DNA from: Paenibacillus ferrarius
GTDB lineage: Bacteria; Bacillota; Bacilli; Paenibacillales; NBRC-103111
Length of the DNA: 64,000 nucleotides
Direction: 5' to 3'
NCBI RefSeq assembly: GCF_002027705.1
Contig: NZ_MBTG01000020.1
Coordinates: forward strand, 1 to 64,000
The position numbers were made by a program, and so were the translations under genes. Below are positions 28,788-37,966 of the stretch, piece by piece (position 1 is the stretch's first letter; each line of letters opens with the position of its first letter). The notes below the pieces were generated by a model. It saw only the letters and a list, made by a program, of their open reading frames with translations. It did not search any database and was not told where the DNA came from.

Positions 28788-29489
28788 CTATAAGGACGGC
28801 TCCTGCCACATGAATCGGTAGCCGATCCCCGGCTCCGTTAGAATTAATTGTGGTCTTGTGGGGTCTTCCTCGATTTTTTTCCGCAAATGACCCACATATA
28901 CCCTCAGGTATTGGCTGTCGGATTCATACTGATGACCACCCCATACTTGCTTAAGCAGTTGGCGATGCGTCATGACACGTCCGGCATTGAGGGCGAGCAC
29001 TTTTAACAGATCATATTCCGTAGGTGTCAACTTCAGCTTCTCTCCCTGAAGCTCCACCATACGCTGGGATAAATCAATGACGAGCGGTCCGAGCCGAAGC
29101 ACGGGTTCATCCTGTGTTTTGGCAATATGCCGCAGCGCCACCCGCATGCGAGCCATGAACTCTCCCATGCCGAAAGGCTTCGTAACATAATCATCGGCAC
29201 CGCGGTCCAAAGCCGCAATCTTATCCTGCTCCTGATCTTGGGCGGTAAGAATAATAATCGGCACCTGTGACCATTCACGAATATGCTGGAGGACTTCCAT
29301 GCCTGTCATATCCGGCAAGCCTAGATCCAGTACAATCAGGTCAGGCCGAACCATCGTTGCCTGCAGCATGCCTTCTTGGCCTGTCGCCGCTTCCGAAGCT
29401 TCAAAGCCATGTGCCGTCAATGTAACACGCAATAATTTGCGGATCTGCGGTTCATCATCAATGATCAAAATCTTCGCTCCTGCTGTCAT
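28788..29489 (-). CDS. kdpE: KdpE response regulator
   Basis: About 233 residues, an OmpR-type regulator that activates the kdp operon under potassium limitation. Receiver: ILIIDDEPQIRKLL, acceptor in LIVLDLGLPD, Lys in YVTKPFG. Winged helix: LKLTPTEYDLLKVLALNAG, YLRVYVGHLRKKIEEDP and EPGIGYRF, close to known KdpE. The frame opens at 29558, but AGGAGG lies 6 nt before the ATG at 29489 (MTAGAKIL), overlapping the kinase gene by 32 nt, so translation is coupled. Last gene of the operon; its position after a split kinase supports the kdp assignment. Confidence 0.9.
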   Translation of the reverse strand: MTAGAKILIIDDEPQIRKLLRVTLTAHGFEASEAATGQEGMLQATMVRPDLIVLDLGLPDMTGMEVLQHIREWSQVPIIILTAQDQEQDKIAALDRGADDYVTKPFGMGEFMARMRVALRHIAKTQDEPVLRLGPLVIDLSQRMVELQGEKLKLTPTEYDLLKVLALNAGRVMTHRQLLKQVWGGHQYESDSQYLRVYVGHLRKKIEEDPTRPQLILTEPGIGYRFMWQEPSL

Positions 29490-31017
29490 CTCCATCCTCC
29501 TCTCTCTCTGCGAAATGCAATGGCAAGCAAATATGAATCGCCGTTCCTTGTTCTCCATTCAGGGTCGCTGTAATATATCCATTGTGAGCTTCCACTATGC
29601 TTTTGCAAATAGCTAGCCCTAGGCCAGTGCCGGGAATATGCTTGGTTAATTGCCCGCGATAGAACTTCTCAAACACTCGCGCCAAATCGCTCGAGGCAAT
29701 CCCAGTCCCCTTATCTCGGATGACCAACTCCAGCATCGCTCCCTGCTGCTCAGCTTCGATCACGATTTCGCTGCCTTCAGGTGAATATTTGATCGCATTG
29801 CTAATGACATTGATCAGCACTTGCTCGATCAGCACTTCATCCAGCGGAACCGAAGGAAGCTCCGCTGCCAAGCGGATGCTGACCTTGCGATGCTGGAGAG
29901 AATCCTTCAGCTGCGCAAGGGCAACGCCGACAATGTCCTCAATGCCGCACCATTGCTTGTTCAGGCGCAGCATACCGCTCTCAATGCGCACCATGCCCAG
30001 CAGGTTGCCCACTAATCTATTCATCCGTGTGGAGCCTTCGCGAATGGTCAGCAGCAGCTCACGCCGATCTTCGGGACTGAAGACGGCCTCACTTTCCAGT
30101 AATCCTGTAACGGACCCTATGATCGCAGCAAGGGGCGTCCTTAACTCATGCGACAGGGAGTCGAGCAGCGCTGTTCGCAGCTTTTCCGATTCGGCGGTGA
30201 GCTGAGCGACCTTGGCTTCGTTCGCCAGCTTAACGCGCGAGATCGCGACGGCGACCAGATCCGAGAGCGCTTCGATGATCCGGATCAGCTCCGGCATTTC
30301 CGACATCCCGCGATCTCCAACATCCACAGCCATGACACCATGCACCTGACCATCTGTCTCTAAGGGGACGTGAAGGTCCGATGACTCTCGCAAGGATTGT
30401 GTGCCCCGCCCGGCTCGGGCATGATGTTTGTAAACCCATGCCGCGATGGACAAATGCGACTCCTCATTCGCCCACTCCAAGCCATCTCGCGAGTAGGCTT
30501 CTACCTGCTGTTCTCCTATTGAGTTTTGCAAAATAATAGCAACCTTCGCGCCCAGCGTATCGGAGACATGCTGCACGATTTGATTGAGCAACACGTCTAC
30601 ATCGGAAATCGCCGTAATTTTGCGGCTAAGCGCATACAGCGCAGCTGTTCCCGCTTCTCTCTGCTGCGCTTGATGGAATTGATTCCTCAGCCTTGAAGCC
30701 AAGCTTGCTGTAAGGGCTGCCACGGATAAAAAGACGAGAAAAGAAATCACATAACGCAAGTCAGCAACAGTTAGACTAAAAACGGGAGGGACGAATAAAA
30801 AATCAAACGAGATAACACCTATCGCCGCAGCAAAAAAAGAGGGGCCCCTCCCCCAACGTACTGCACTGAGAAGCACAGGAAATAAATAGAGAAGTGCGAT
30901 ATTAATCAAGCCCAAAAAAGCACCAAACGTTTTTAAAAACAAAGTCATAACTACAATAAAAAGACTGGTCATCACGTAAGATTTCCAGTTTGCCAAACTA
31001 TTCGTTTTATTCATCAT
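29458..31017 (-). CDS. kdpD: KdpD C-terminal half: DUF4118/GAF sensor histidine kinase
   Basis: 519 residues. Four membrane helices of DUF4118 (about 15-105), a GAF domain (about 130-245), HisKA with LLDSLSHELRTPLAAIIGSV (about 290), and HATPase with LINVISNAIKYSPEG, DKGTGIASSDL and GTGLGLAICKS. This matches the C-terminal half of ordinary KdpD. The KdpD sensor and USP domains that normally precede it are encoded separately by the gene ending 4 nt upstream. The two frames are separated by TGA then TAG in frame, so this is a true gene split rather than a one-base frameshift. The two products would have to associate to rebuild KdpD. Confidence 0.9.
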   Translation of the reverse strand: MMNKTNSLANWKSYVMTSLFIVVMTLFLKTFGAFLGLINIALLYLFPVLLSAVRWGRGPSFFAAAIGVISFDFLFVPPVFSLTVADLRYVISFLVFLSVAALTASLASRLRNQFHQAQQREAGTAALYALSRKITAISDVDVLLNQIVQHVSDTLGAKVAIILQNSIGEQQVEAYSRDGLEWANEESHLSIAAWVYKHHARAGRGTQSLRESSDLHVPLETDGQVHGVMAVDVGDRGMSEMPELIRIIEALSDLVAVAISRVKLANEAKVAQLTAESEKLRTALLDSLSHELRTPLAAIIGSVTGLLESEAVFSPEDRRELLLTIREGSTRMNRLVGNLLGMVRIESGMLRLNKQWCGIEDIVGVALAQLKDSLQHRKVSIRLAAELPSVPLDEVLIEQVLINVISNAIKYSPEGSEIVIEAEQQGAMLELVIRDKGTGIASSDLARVFEKFYRGQLTKHIPGTGLGLAICKSIVEAHNGYITATLNGEQGTAIHICLPLHFAEREEDGDDSRSEDFDH

Positions 31018-31021
31018 GCTA

Positions 31022-33322
31022 TCATTTTACCTTATTTCCAGCTATTTGCCACGCCTCGTAACCGGCTACAATGAGAACGTCCATGTGATTCGCAAGCGGC
31101 AGAAGCTTTTTCGTTATGGCATCTTTCCATACAATAATTTGCGTCGCACCCGCGCGGCTGGCTTGCGCGGCAAAAACAGCTGGAATCTGTTTGCGATTCG
31201 TCACTTCCTGAAATGAAAACTCGCCGCCCAGCCGCATAGTCAGCTTCTCGATCACATCGAGCTTCTGCTCCCATCCCTCGCCGCTGCGAGCGGCAATGAC
31301 ACTCACATGCCATGCTGCTTTTAGGCGATGGGCAATGCGGAAGCCGCGGCGAATTAAGCGATCGGCTTGCGGAATTTCCGTGATGCAGACGTAGATAACT
31401 TCTTTGCGTCTCCAAGGACCGCGAAGAGAGCTTTTGCGCTCCATAGATTCTAAGCGTTCATCCACATCGTCTGCAATTTCCCGCAAAGCCAATTCTCGCA
31501 AGGCGATCAAATTGCCCGTTTTGAAGAAGTTATTCAGCGCCTGCTCCACTTTGACCATCGCATATATCTTGCCTTCTCGCATGCGAAGCTGCAAGGCTTG
31601 GGGCGCAACGTCGATCAATTGGACTTCATCCGCTGTTCGGAGAATACTGTCCGGAACCGTCTCCCTCACCCGTATCCCGGTAATTTGCTCGACGGCATCA
31701 TTCAAGCTTTCCAAGTGCTGCACATTCACCGTTGCAATGACCGAAATACCCGCTTCGAGGATGTCGAGCACATCTTCATACCGCTTCTTGTTCTTGCTCC
31801 CCGGCACATTCGAATGAGCCAATTCATCAACCAAAACGACTTCAGGCCGCTGGCGAAGAATGGCTGCAGTGTCCATCTCCTCCAATTTGACCCCTTGATA
31901 CACAATTTCTGCTCTCGGGAGCACCGCAAGATCACCAATCTGAGCGATGGTTTCTTTTCTTCCATGCGTTTCGAGCAAGCCGACTTTGACATCAATCCCC
32001 TTTCTGAGAAGATCATTTCCTTCCCGCAGCATGGTATAGGTTTTACCGACTCCCGGGGCAGCCCCGATATAAACCTTGAATCTGCCGCGCTTAATTTTCT
32101 CGATTTTTGCATCCACTTCCTGCTTGCTCAGCCGTTTGTACTTGTAAGGCTCTTTCTGCGTCTGAATATGGGCAGGCAGGATTCGTTCTCCCTCTTGAGA
32201 AGCGCGATCGGCAACCAGAAACACGTCGATATTTCGGGTTCTTTTTAAGATCCCGTTGATCACGGAGCCTTGCAGCAAGGTTTGCCACTTCGACTGTCTG
32301 GAATGCCCCATGACCAGACGTGTTACTTTATGGGAGATTGCGTAATCGACCAGCGTGCGCGGAATGCTGCGGCGGCAGCGAAGCGGCAGCTCTTCGAATT
32401 TGGCGCCTACTTTCTGCACAAGCTTCATCATAGACCGGCGAAAGGTCGCTGCTTCTTTGGTGAGCGGCTTATTGAATTTACGCAAGGTAACCACGTGCAA
32501 ATCGCCATTCAGCCGCTTCGCGATCTGTTGTCCTCTGCGCACATAGATGGAGCCATTCCAGTGATATTGCGTCGTTACCAGGATGCGCTCCGTTGCCCCG
32601 GATGGCCCCAGATAGCCCATCTCTTCACGGTGTGCTTCCAGTGAATCATTCACATCCTCGGCGACAAGGCGGAGGGCAAGCTCACGAAGCACGCCTAAAT
32701 TCCCGCGTTTGAACAGGGCCGCATCCCGATTTCCTTTCAAGTGTCCTTCTTCCAATCGATTCAGAATCGTTTCCGGTGTGGCGTCTATTAAACGCACCTC
32801 ATCCGCAAGCTCCAACGTATCCGAAGGCACGCAGGGTCCCATTTCAATCCCCGTCAGCTTATGAGCGAGCTCCATCGCCTCTTCCAGCTCATACACATTT
32901 ACCGTTGTAATAACACTAATATCATGGGAAAGCAGGAACTTAATATCATCCAAACGGGAGGGAAATTGGGCTTCGTCCCGATTACAATGGGCTAACCCGT
33001 CTACCAGAACTACCTCTGGGTTTCTTTCGATTAGTGCATCCAGATTCAGATCTTTTTGCTCAACACCGTCTTTAATCCAATGAATGCTCGGGACCCTTTC
33101 CAAATCTCCTAATTGCTCCACCGTTTCCGGCCTTTGCAGGGTGGATACCGCACAGATCACCACGTCGATTCCCTGCTGCTTGAGGTTATGTCCTTCCCGC
33201 AGCATATGGTAGGTCTTCCCTGAGCCGCTAACGGCTCCGATATAGATCTTCAGGCTGCCGCGATGCAGCTTTGAGATCGATAACAGAATCTCTTCCGGTG
33301 TTTTTCTTTTGAAGCCCTCCAA
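31022..33322 (-). CDS. KdpD N-terminal protein with the sensor-USP module in tandem duplicate
   Basis: 766 residues, soluble, no kinase domain. Module 1 (about 1-375): KdpD sensor with Walker A GAVSGSGKT, a changed Walker B VVLVDGLAHCN, then a USP domain (about 245-375). Module 2 (about 400-766): Walker A GAAPGVGKT, the classic VVLVDELAHSN, VPGSKNKKRYEDV, TVNVQHLESLND, then a second USP domain (about 630-766). Ordinary KdpD has only one module. In module 1 the DELAH glutamate is Gly, so it is probably non-catalytic. The USP domain of S. aureus KdpD binds c-di-AMP; the S-x-S signature of that site is not obvious in either copy here. The TTG start is 8 nt behind AAGGA. It lies between kdpC and the kinase gene. 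Confidence 0.88.
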   Translation of the reverse strand: MEGFKRKTPEEILLSISKLHRGSLKIYIGAVSGSGKTYHMLREGHNLKQQGIDVVICAVSTLQRPETVEQLGDLERVPSIHWIKDGVEQKDLNLDALIERNPEVVLVDGLAHCNRDEAQFPSRLDDIKFLLSHDISVITTVNVYELEEAMELAHKLTGIEMGPCVPSDTLELADEVRLIDATPETILNRLEEGHLKGNRDAALFKRGNLGVLRELALRLVAEDVNDSLEAHREEMGYLGPSGATERILVTTQYHWNGSIYVRRGQQIAKRLNGDLHVVTLRKFNKPLTKEAATFRRSMMKLVQKVGAKFEELPLRCRRSIPRTLVDYAISHKVTRLVMGHSRQSKWQTLLQGSVINGILKRTRNIDVFLVADRASQEGERILPAHIQTQKEPYKYKRLSKQEVDAKIEKIKRGRFKVYIGAAPGVGKTYTMLREGNDLLRKGIDVKVGLLETHGRKETIAQIGDLAVLPRAEIVYQGVKLEEMDTAAILRQRPEVVLVDELAHSNVPGSKNKKRYEDVLDILEAGISVIATVNVQHLESLNDAVEQITGIRVRETVPDSILRTADEVQLIDVAPQALQLRMREGKIYAMVKVEQALNNFFKTGNLIALRELALREIADDVDERLESMERKSSLRGPWRRKEVIYVCITEIPQADRLIRRGFRIAHRLKAAWHVSVIAARSGEGWEQKLDVIEKLTMRLGGEFSFQEVTNRKQIPAVFAAQASRAGATQIIVWKDAITKKLLPLANHMDVLIVAGYEAWQIAGNKVK

Positions 33323-33347
33323 GACAGCATCCTTCTCCCTTCTTCCT

Positions 33348-33385
33348 AAAAAGACATGAAACCACTCTCTATGAACGAGAGTGGT
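33348..33385 (-). terminator. Hairpin between kdpC and the duplicated KdpD gene
   Basis: On the minus strand ACCACTCTC, loop gttcata, GAGAGTGGT, then TTCATGTCTTTTT. The T-run begins 8 nt after the stem, so termination is likely partial. It could lower expression of the sensor genes relative to kdpABC or mark an mRNA processing site. Confidence 0.5.
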
Positions 33386-33395
33386 TGTCTGCTGA

Positions 33396-33959
33396 TTACA
33401 ATTTCACTTGCTTAAGCAGTTCCATATTTAATTCCGTCACATTGACTCTTGGCTCTCCGAATAGGCCCAGTTGACGCGTTTTGGTGAACCGATCCACCAA
33501 GTCATTGAGACTGCGCTCCGCAATCCCGGTTTCCTTGCTGATTCGAGGCACTTGAGCTTTGGCCCCTTCCGGGGACAAATCAGGATCGAAGCCGGAGCCA
33601 GACACCGTCACGACATCAGCGGGGATATCCGTTAGCGCTGGATTTTCCTTTTTCAAAGCATCAATCTTTTCTGCCATCGCTGCTGCATAATCGCTTGAAG
33701 CTACTGCCATATTGGAGCCTGACGAGGCGGTTGGATCGTAATTGGCTGCAGAAGCCCTAGGATGAAACAGCTTCGGTGACTCAAAACCTTGGGCCAGCAA
33801 TTTCGACCCGATCACGGTACCGCCAGATTCAATGAGGCTTCCATTCGCCTGCTTAGAAAATAGCACCTGAGCAACGCCTGTCGTTGCAAGTGGGTAAATA
33901 AGCCCACAGACGATCATGAATACGATCGACACACGAATAGCTATAAAAACCGATTTCAT
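33396..33959 (-). CDS. kdpC: KdpC, potassium-transporting ATPase subunit C
   Basis: 187 residues. One N-terminal membrane helix (about 8-30, IRVSIVFMIVCGLIYPLATT) and a periplasmic-type domain outside. Family motifs: QANGSLIESGGTVIGSKLLA, FHPRASA..YDPTASSGSN, TDIPADVVTVSGSGFDPDLS and a VNV.ELN.ELL end. KdpC stabilises the KdpFABC complex and helps K+ gating at KdpA. Normal length. GGAGA lies before the ATG. It follows kdpB by 28 nt. Confidence 0.95.
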   Translation of the reverse strand: MKSVFIAIRVSIVFMIVCGLIYPLATTGVAQVLFSKQANGSLIESGGTVIGSKLLAQGFESPKLFHPRASAANYDPTASSGSNMAVASSDYAAAMAEKIDALKKENPALTDIPADVVTVSGSGFDPDLSPEGAKAQVPRISKETGIAERSLNDLVDRFTKTRQLGLFGEPRVNVTELNMELLKQVKL

Positions 33960-33987
33960 AACGATATCTCCTCGTTTCTCTTTCTCT

Positions 33988-36030
33988 TTATACGATGTTT
34001 AACCCATGAAGGACCATATCAATGATTTTAATGCCAATGAACGGCACCACAACACCGCCAATACCGTACAACAGCACATTGCGCGACAACAATCTATTCG
34101 CTGACATCGCCCGGTATTTCACACCCTTCATCGCAATAGGAATGAGCAGCGGGATGATAATCGCATTGAAAATCAGCGCGGATAAGATCGCCGATTCCGG
34201 CGACGCCAGATTCATAATATTGAGAGATTGCAGCTGCGGCATGGCAAGAATGAACATCGCTGGAATGATTGCGAAGTACTTGGCGATATCATTGGCAATT
34301 GAGAACGTTGTTAAAGCGCCTCGTGTGATCAGCAATTGCTTGCCAATCGAAATGACGGAGAGCAGCTTGGTCGGATCGGAATCCAAATCAATCATATTGG
34401 CCGCTTCCTTCGCAGCCATCGTGCCTGAATTCATCGCGAGGCCAACATCAGCCTGGGCTAGTGCTGGCGCATCATTCGTTCCGTCGCCGGTCATCGCGAC
34501 CAGCTTGCCTTCCTGCTGTTCTTTTTTAATCGCGGCGATTTTATCTTCCGGCTTTGCCTCGGCAATAAATTCGTCTACCCCTGCTTCAAGGGCAATCGTT
34601 GCCGCTGTTAACGGGTTATCCCCCGTACACATGACGGTTTTGATCCCCATAGCACGCAGCTCGGCAAATCGTTCCTTTAAGCCCGGTTTCACCGTATCCT
34701 TGAGGTAAATAACACCGTAAATTCGTTCATTAACCGCAACAGCCAGCGGAGTGCCGCCAGCTTTGGCAATTCGATTCGTGATCGTCTCTAGATCAGCAGG
34801 AATCTTGCCCCCCAAAGCGGCTGCGTATTTTTTGATCGCATCGACCGCACCTTTGCGAATTTGCAGACCTGTTGTCAGGTTAAGTCCAGACATCCGCGTC
34901 TCTGCTGAGAATTCCACCACTTCTGCCCCTTCATAGGCACCAGCCGGCCAGGATTCACCCAACTTATTGGCAAGCTCTACGATAGAGCGCCCCTCCGGTG
35001 TTTCATCTTTGACGGATGCTTGCAGCGCTGCAAAAGTAATATCTCTGGCTGGTACGCCATTCACGGGTACAAACTCTGAAGCCATCCGATTCCCGAAGGT
35101 AATCGTGCCTGTTTTATCGAGAATCATCGTGTCAATATCCCCGGCAGCTTCAACAGCCTTGCCTGACATCGCAAGAACATTGAACTGGGTCACACGATCC
35201 ATACCGGCAATACCGATAGCGGATAAAAGCCCACCGATGGTCGTCGGAATCAAACACACCAGCAATGCGATCAGCGTAGAAATCTCCAATTTAACATTCA
35301 AATACTGTGCCATCGGGACCATGGTCATAATGACGATTAAGAAGATAAGCGTCAACACAGCAAGCAGCGTCGTTAACGCAATTTCATTCGGCGTTTTCTG
35401 CCGTTTGGCGCCTTCGACGAGCGCAATCATGCGGTCCAAGAAAGATTCGCCGGGATCGGTCGTTACTTTGACCACGATATAGTCTGAGGCGACCCGTGTT
35501 CCCCCTGTAACCGAGGAGAAGTCACCTCCTGCTTCCTTAATCACCGGAGCTGATTCGCCCGTAATGGCAGATTCATCTATAGATGCTAAACCCTCAATGA
35601 TTTCACCATCAGAGGGGATTATTTCTCCTATTTCTATGCGAACGATATCTCCCTTACGAAGCGTCGTAGAAGATACTTCTTTATAAGAACCATCCTTTTG
35701 AACAACACGAGCCATCGTGTCGGACTTGGTCTTCCGCAGCGAATCGGCCTGCGCTTTGCCTCGCCCTTCTGCCAAAGCTTCAGCGAAATTAGCAAACAGC
35801 AAAGTGAAGAGCAGAATCAGAAATACCGCGATATTATAACTCCTGCCTACTTCCGTCGCGCCAAATAAATCAGGTACAAAGGAAAGCAGGAAAGTAATAA
35901 CCGTTCCTACCTCCACGACAAACATCACCGGATTTTTGATCATCACCCAAGGGTTTAATTTCTTAAAGGAATCTATGATCGCTTGATTTAAAATATCTTT
36001 TGTTAGTGTTTTTTTACGTTCCACAGCCAT
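33988..36030 (-). CDS. kdpB: KdpB, potassium-transporting P-type ATPase subunit B
   Basis: 680 residues, catalytic subunit of the high-affinity K+ pump. Seven membrane helices; phosphorylation motif MILDKTGTIT (about 305), actuator loop ITGESAPV (KdpB has TGES), nucleotide-domain segment KDETPEGRSIVELA, and hinge MTGDGTNDAPALAQADVGLA (about 520). The K+-pump-specific serine-phosphate control site TGES is present. Length matches the family (about 680). Ribosome binding site GGGAGG before the ATG. It couples ATP hydrolysis to K+ import through KdpA. Confidence 0.96.
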   Translation of the reverse strand: MAVERKKTLTKDILNQAIIDSFKKLNPWVMIKNPVMFVVEVGTVITFLLSFVPDLFGATEVGRSYNIAVFLILLFTLLFANFAEALAEGRGKAQADSLRKTKSDTMARVVQKDGSYKEVSSTTLRKGDIVRIEIGEIIPSDGEIIEGLASIDESAITGESAPVIKEAGGDFSSVTGGTRVASDYIVVKVTTDPGESFLDRMIALVEGAKRQKTPNEIALTTLLAVLTLIFLIVIMTMVPMAQYLNVKLEISTLIALLVCLIPTTIGGLLSAIGIAGMDRVTQFNVLAMSGKAVEAAGDIDTMILDKTGTITFGNRMASEFVPVNGVPARDITFAALQASVKDETPEGRSIVELANKLGESWPAGAYEGAEVVEFSAETRMSGLNLTTGLQIRKGAVDAIKKYAAALGGKIPADLETITNRIAKAGGTPLAVAVNERIYGVIYLKDTVKPGLKERFAELRAMGIKTVMCTGDNPLTAATIALEAGVDEFIAEAKPEDKIAAIKKEQQEGKLVAMTGDGTNDAPALAQADVGLAMNSGTMAAKEAANMIDLDSDPTKLLSVISIGKQLLITRGALTTFSIANDIAKYFAIIPAMFILAMPQLQSLNIMNLASPESAILSALIFNAIIIPLLIPIAMKGVKYRAMSANRLLSRNVLLYGIGGVVVPFIGIKIIDMVLHGLNIV

Positions 36031-36060
36031 GCCAATCCTCCCTCTCTACTACGTCTATCT

Positions 36061-37737
36061 TTAACGCGCTGCCAAATGTTCAGCAATCGGACCCAAGGCC
36101 AGCGCTGGGAAGAACGTTAGAGCACCGATAACTAGAATAATCATGATTAAAATACCCATAAATAAAGGTGTGTTCGTGCGCAGCGTGCCCGTTGTCACAG
36201 GAACCACCCGCTTGACAGCCAGTGAACCTGCTATGGCCAGCATGGCAATAATCGAAATGTAACGTCCTACTAACATGACAAGACCGATACTAATCGCATA
36301 AAAATTCGTGCCTGCACTTAGGCCGCCAAATGCCGACCCGTTGTTCGCTGCACCTGAGGTGAAAGCATACAATACTTCTGAAAGTCCATGGAGACCTTGA
36401 TTCGCTATCGAAGTGACGGATTCAGGACGGGAAAGTGCCCAAGCTGTTGGTGCCAAAATAATGAGCGGATGCATCAGAATGGCGATTGCAGCTAATTTCA
36501 CTTCTTTGCCTTCGATCTTTTTGCCCAGAAATTCCGGCGTTCGACCGACCATAAGTCCACATATGAATACGGATAAAATCAGATAGAGCAGCCCATTCAG
36601 CAAGCCAACCCCTTTGCCTCCAAAGACATTGTTCAGCATCATTTCTGCCATAGGAACCATGCTTCCCAGCGGCGTGAGCGATTCATGCATAGCATTTACG
36701 CTGCCTGTTGTGGCTGCCGTGGTGACTGTTGCAAAAAGCGCCGTTTCCGAGAGTCCGAATCGAACTTCCTTGCCTTCCATATTCCCGTGCACGCCCATGG
36801 CATCAACGGCAGGCACACCTTTATACTCGGCATAGAACACCGTAGCGAGCATGACCATGAAGATGATGCCCATGGCAGCAAATACGGTCCAGCCTTGCTT
36901 TTTATTCTTGATCATTAACCCAAATGCGTATACCAGAGAGGTAGGCAGCAGCATCATACATAGAATGTGGATGAAGTTGGTCACTGGTGTTGGATTTTCA
37001 AAAGGATGCGCAGCGTTCGTACCGAACCAGCCGCCGCCATTGGTGCCGATATGCTTAATGGATTCAAAAGAAGCAACTAAGCCGCGCGTTATCGTTTGCT
37101 GGGCTCCTTCCAGCGTTGTCGCTTGAACGGCTCCCAGCAAAGTTTGCGGTACACCTTGAAAGACTAAAACTAAAGCTACAATGAAACTTAGCGGCAGAAA
37201 TACCCGTATAATAGCTCTGGTCATATCCACATAAAAGTTTCCGAGATTGTCTTGACGGCCAATTAATCCGCGAATAAAAGCTACCGCCACTGCGAATCCG
37301 GTTGCTGCCGACGTAAACATCGGGAACGTAATCGCCACCATCTGCGAGAGATAGGACAGAGTATTCTCACCGCTGTAGGCTTGCCAGTTCGTATTTGTAA
37401 TAAAGGAAGTCGCTGTATTGAACGCGATCGTTGGCGATACATTACCGAGCCCATCGGGATTAAGCGGCAAATACTTCTGCAGCCGGAACACGGCATACAT
37501 GAGCAGCATCATGACAAAATTGACTAGAAGTACAGCTCCTGCATACTTTTTCCACCCCATCGCTTCTTCTTCTTTCACACCCATTAGGCGATAGGTTACA
37601 CGCTCAAAGGGAGCAAATATGCGATCAAGGCCACTTTTTTCATATCCAAAAACTTTCACCAAGTAATTCCCCACTGGCTTCACCAGAAGCATGATAATCC
37701 CCAGTGTGACGACTACTTGCAACAATCCCATACCCAT
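36061..37737 (-). CDS. kdpA: KdpA, potassium-binding channel subunit
   Basis: 558 residues, ten membrane helices. The four selectivity-filter-type loops of the SKT superfamily are visible: FNTATSFITNTNWQAYSGEN, SIKHIGTNGGGWFGTNAAHP, FATVTTAATTGSVNAM and GAANNGSAFGGLSAGTNFY. It binds and passes K+ in the KdpFABC complex. The start ATG lies 9 nt behind GGGGAG. Spacing of 30 nt to kdpB and 42 nt from kdpF indicates one operon. Length is the normal one. Confidence 0.96.
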   Translation of the reverse strand: MGMGLLQVVVTLGIIMLLVKPVGNYLVKVFGYEKSGLDRIFAPFERVTYRLMGVKEEEAMGWKKYAGAVLLVNFVMMLLMYAVFRLQKYLPLNPDGLGNVSPTIAFNTATSFITNTNWQAYSGENTLSYLSQMVAITFPMFTSAATGFAVAVAFIRGLIGRQDNLGNFYVDMTRAIIRVFLPLSFIVALVLVFQGVPQTLLGAVQATTLEGAQQTITRGLVASFESIKHIGTNGGGWFGTNAAHPFENPTPVTNFIHILCMMLLPTSLVYAFGLMIKNKKQGWTVFAAMGIIFMVMLATVFYAEYKGVPAVDAMGVHGNMEGKEVRFGLSETALFATVTTAATTGSVNAMHESLTPLGSMVPMAEMMLNNVFGGKGVGLLNGLLYLILSVFICGLMVGRTPEFLGKKIEGKEVKLAAIAILMHPLIILAPTAWALSRPESVTSIANQGLHGLSEVLYAFTSGAANNGSAFGGLSAGTNFYAISIGLVMLVGRYISIIAMLAIAGSLAVKRVVPVTTGTLRTNTPLFMGILIMIILVIGALTFFPALALGPIAEHLAAR

Positions 37738-37778
37738 AGTAGGTTCTCCCCTTGCTTACATAAGTTCATATTTGATAA

Positions 37779-37856
37779 TTAAAATTTCTCCGGTTTCACT
37801 AAGACAAAACCCAGATACACCACGAGGGCACTGGCAAGTAATCCAATCACAATCAT
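37779..37856 (-). CDS. kdpF: KdpF, small stabilising subunit
   Basis: 25 residues: a single membrane helix (IVIGLLASALVVYLGFVLV) with the KPE-K-F end typical of KdpF. AGGAGG lies 7 nt before the ATG. It is placed directly before kdpA, as in other kdpFABC operons. In E. coli KdpF is a lipid-like stabiliser of the complex. Confidence 0.9.
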   Translation of the reverse strand: MIVIGLLASALVVYLGFVLVKPEKF

Positions 37857-37867
37857 ATGAATGCCTC

Positions 37868-37954
37868 CTATGCTTTCTCACAAAATTTGATAAATCCCCA
37901 AAACGCTAAAAACGGTATTGCCATCAATAGGAGTATTGTCACATCGTTGTACAT
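37868..37954 (-). CDS. 28-aa membrane peptide upstream of kdpF
   Basis: A single membrane helix, beginning MYNDVTILLLMAIPFLAFWG, with a short tail FIKFCEKA. The ribosome binding site is AAGGAGGTG, 4-6 nt before the ATG, among the strongest in the window. The stop of the preceding gene overlaps this site and kdpF starts 11 nt after its end. Similar short peptides with F-W-G-F and a cysteine near the end precede kdpF in other bacteria, in my recollection, without a firm function. It is probably an extra small subunit or assembly factor of the Kdp complex; that is inference. Confidence 0.7.
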   Translation of the reverse strand: MYNDVTILLLMAIPFLAFWGFIKFCEKA

Positions 37955-37966
37955 AGAGCACCTCCT

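Noticed and set aside
31017..31024. KdpD split as a sequencing frameshift
   Set aside because: The upstream frame ends in TGA followed in frame by TAG, and the downstream gene has its own ATG in another frame. More than a one-base error would be needed.
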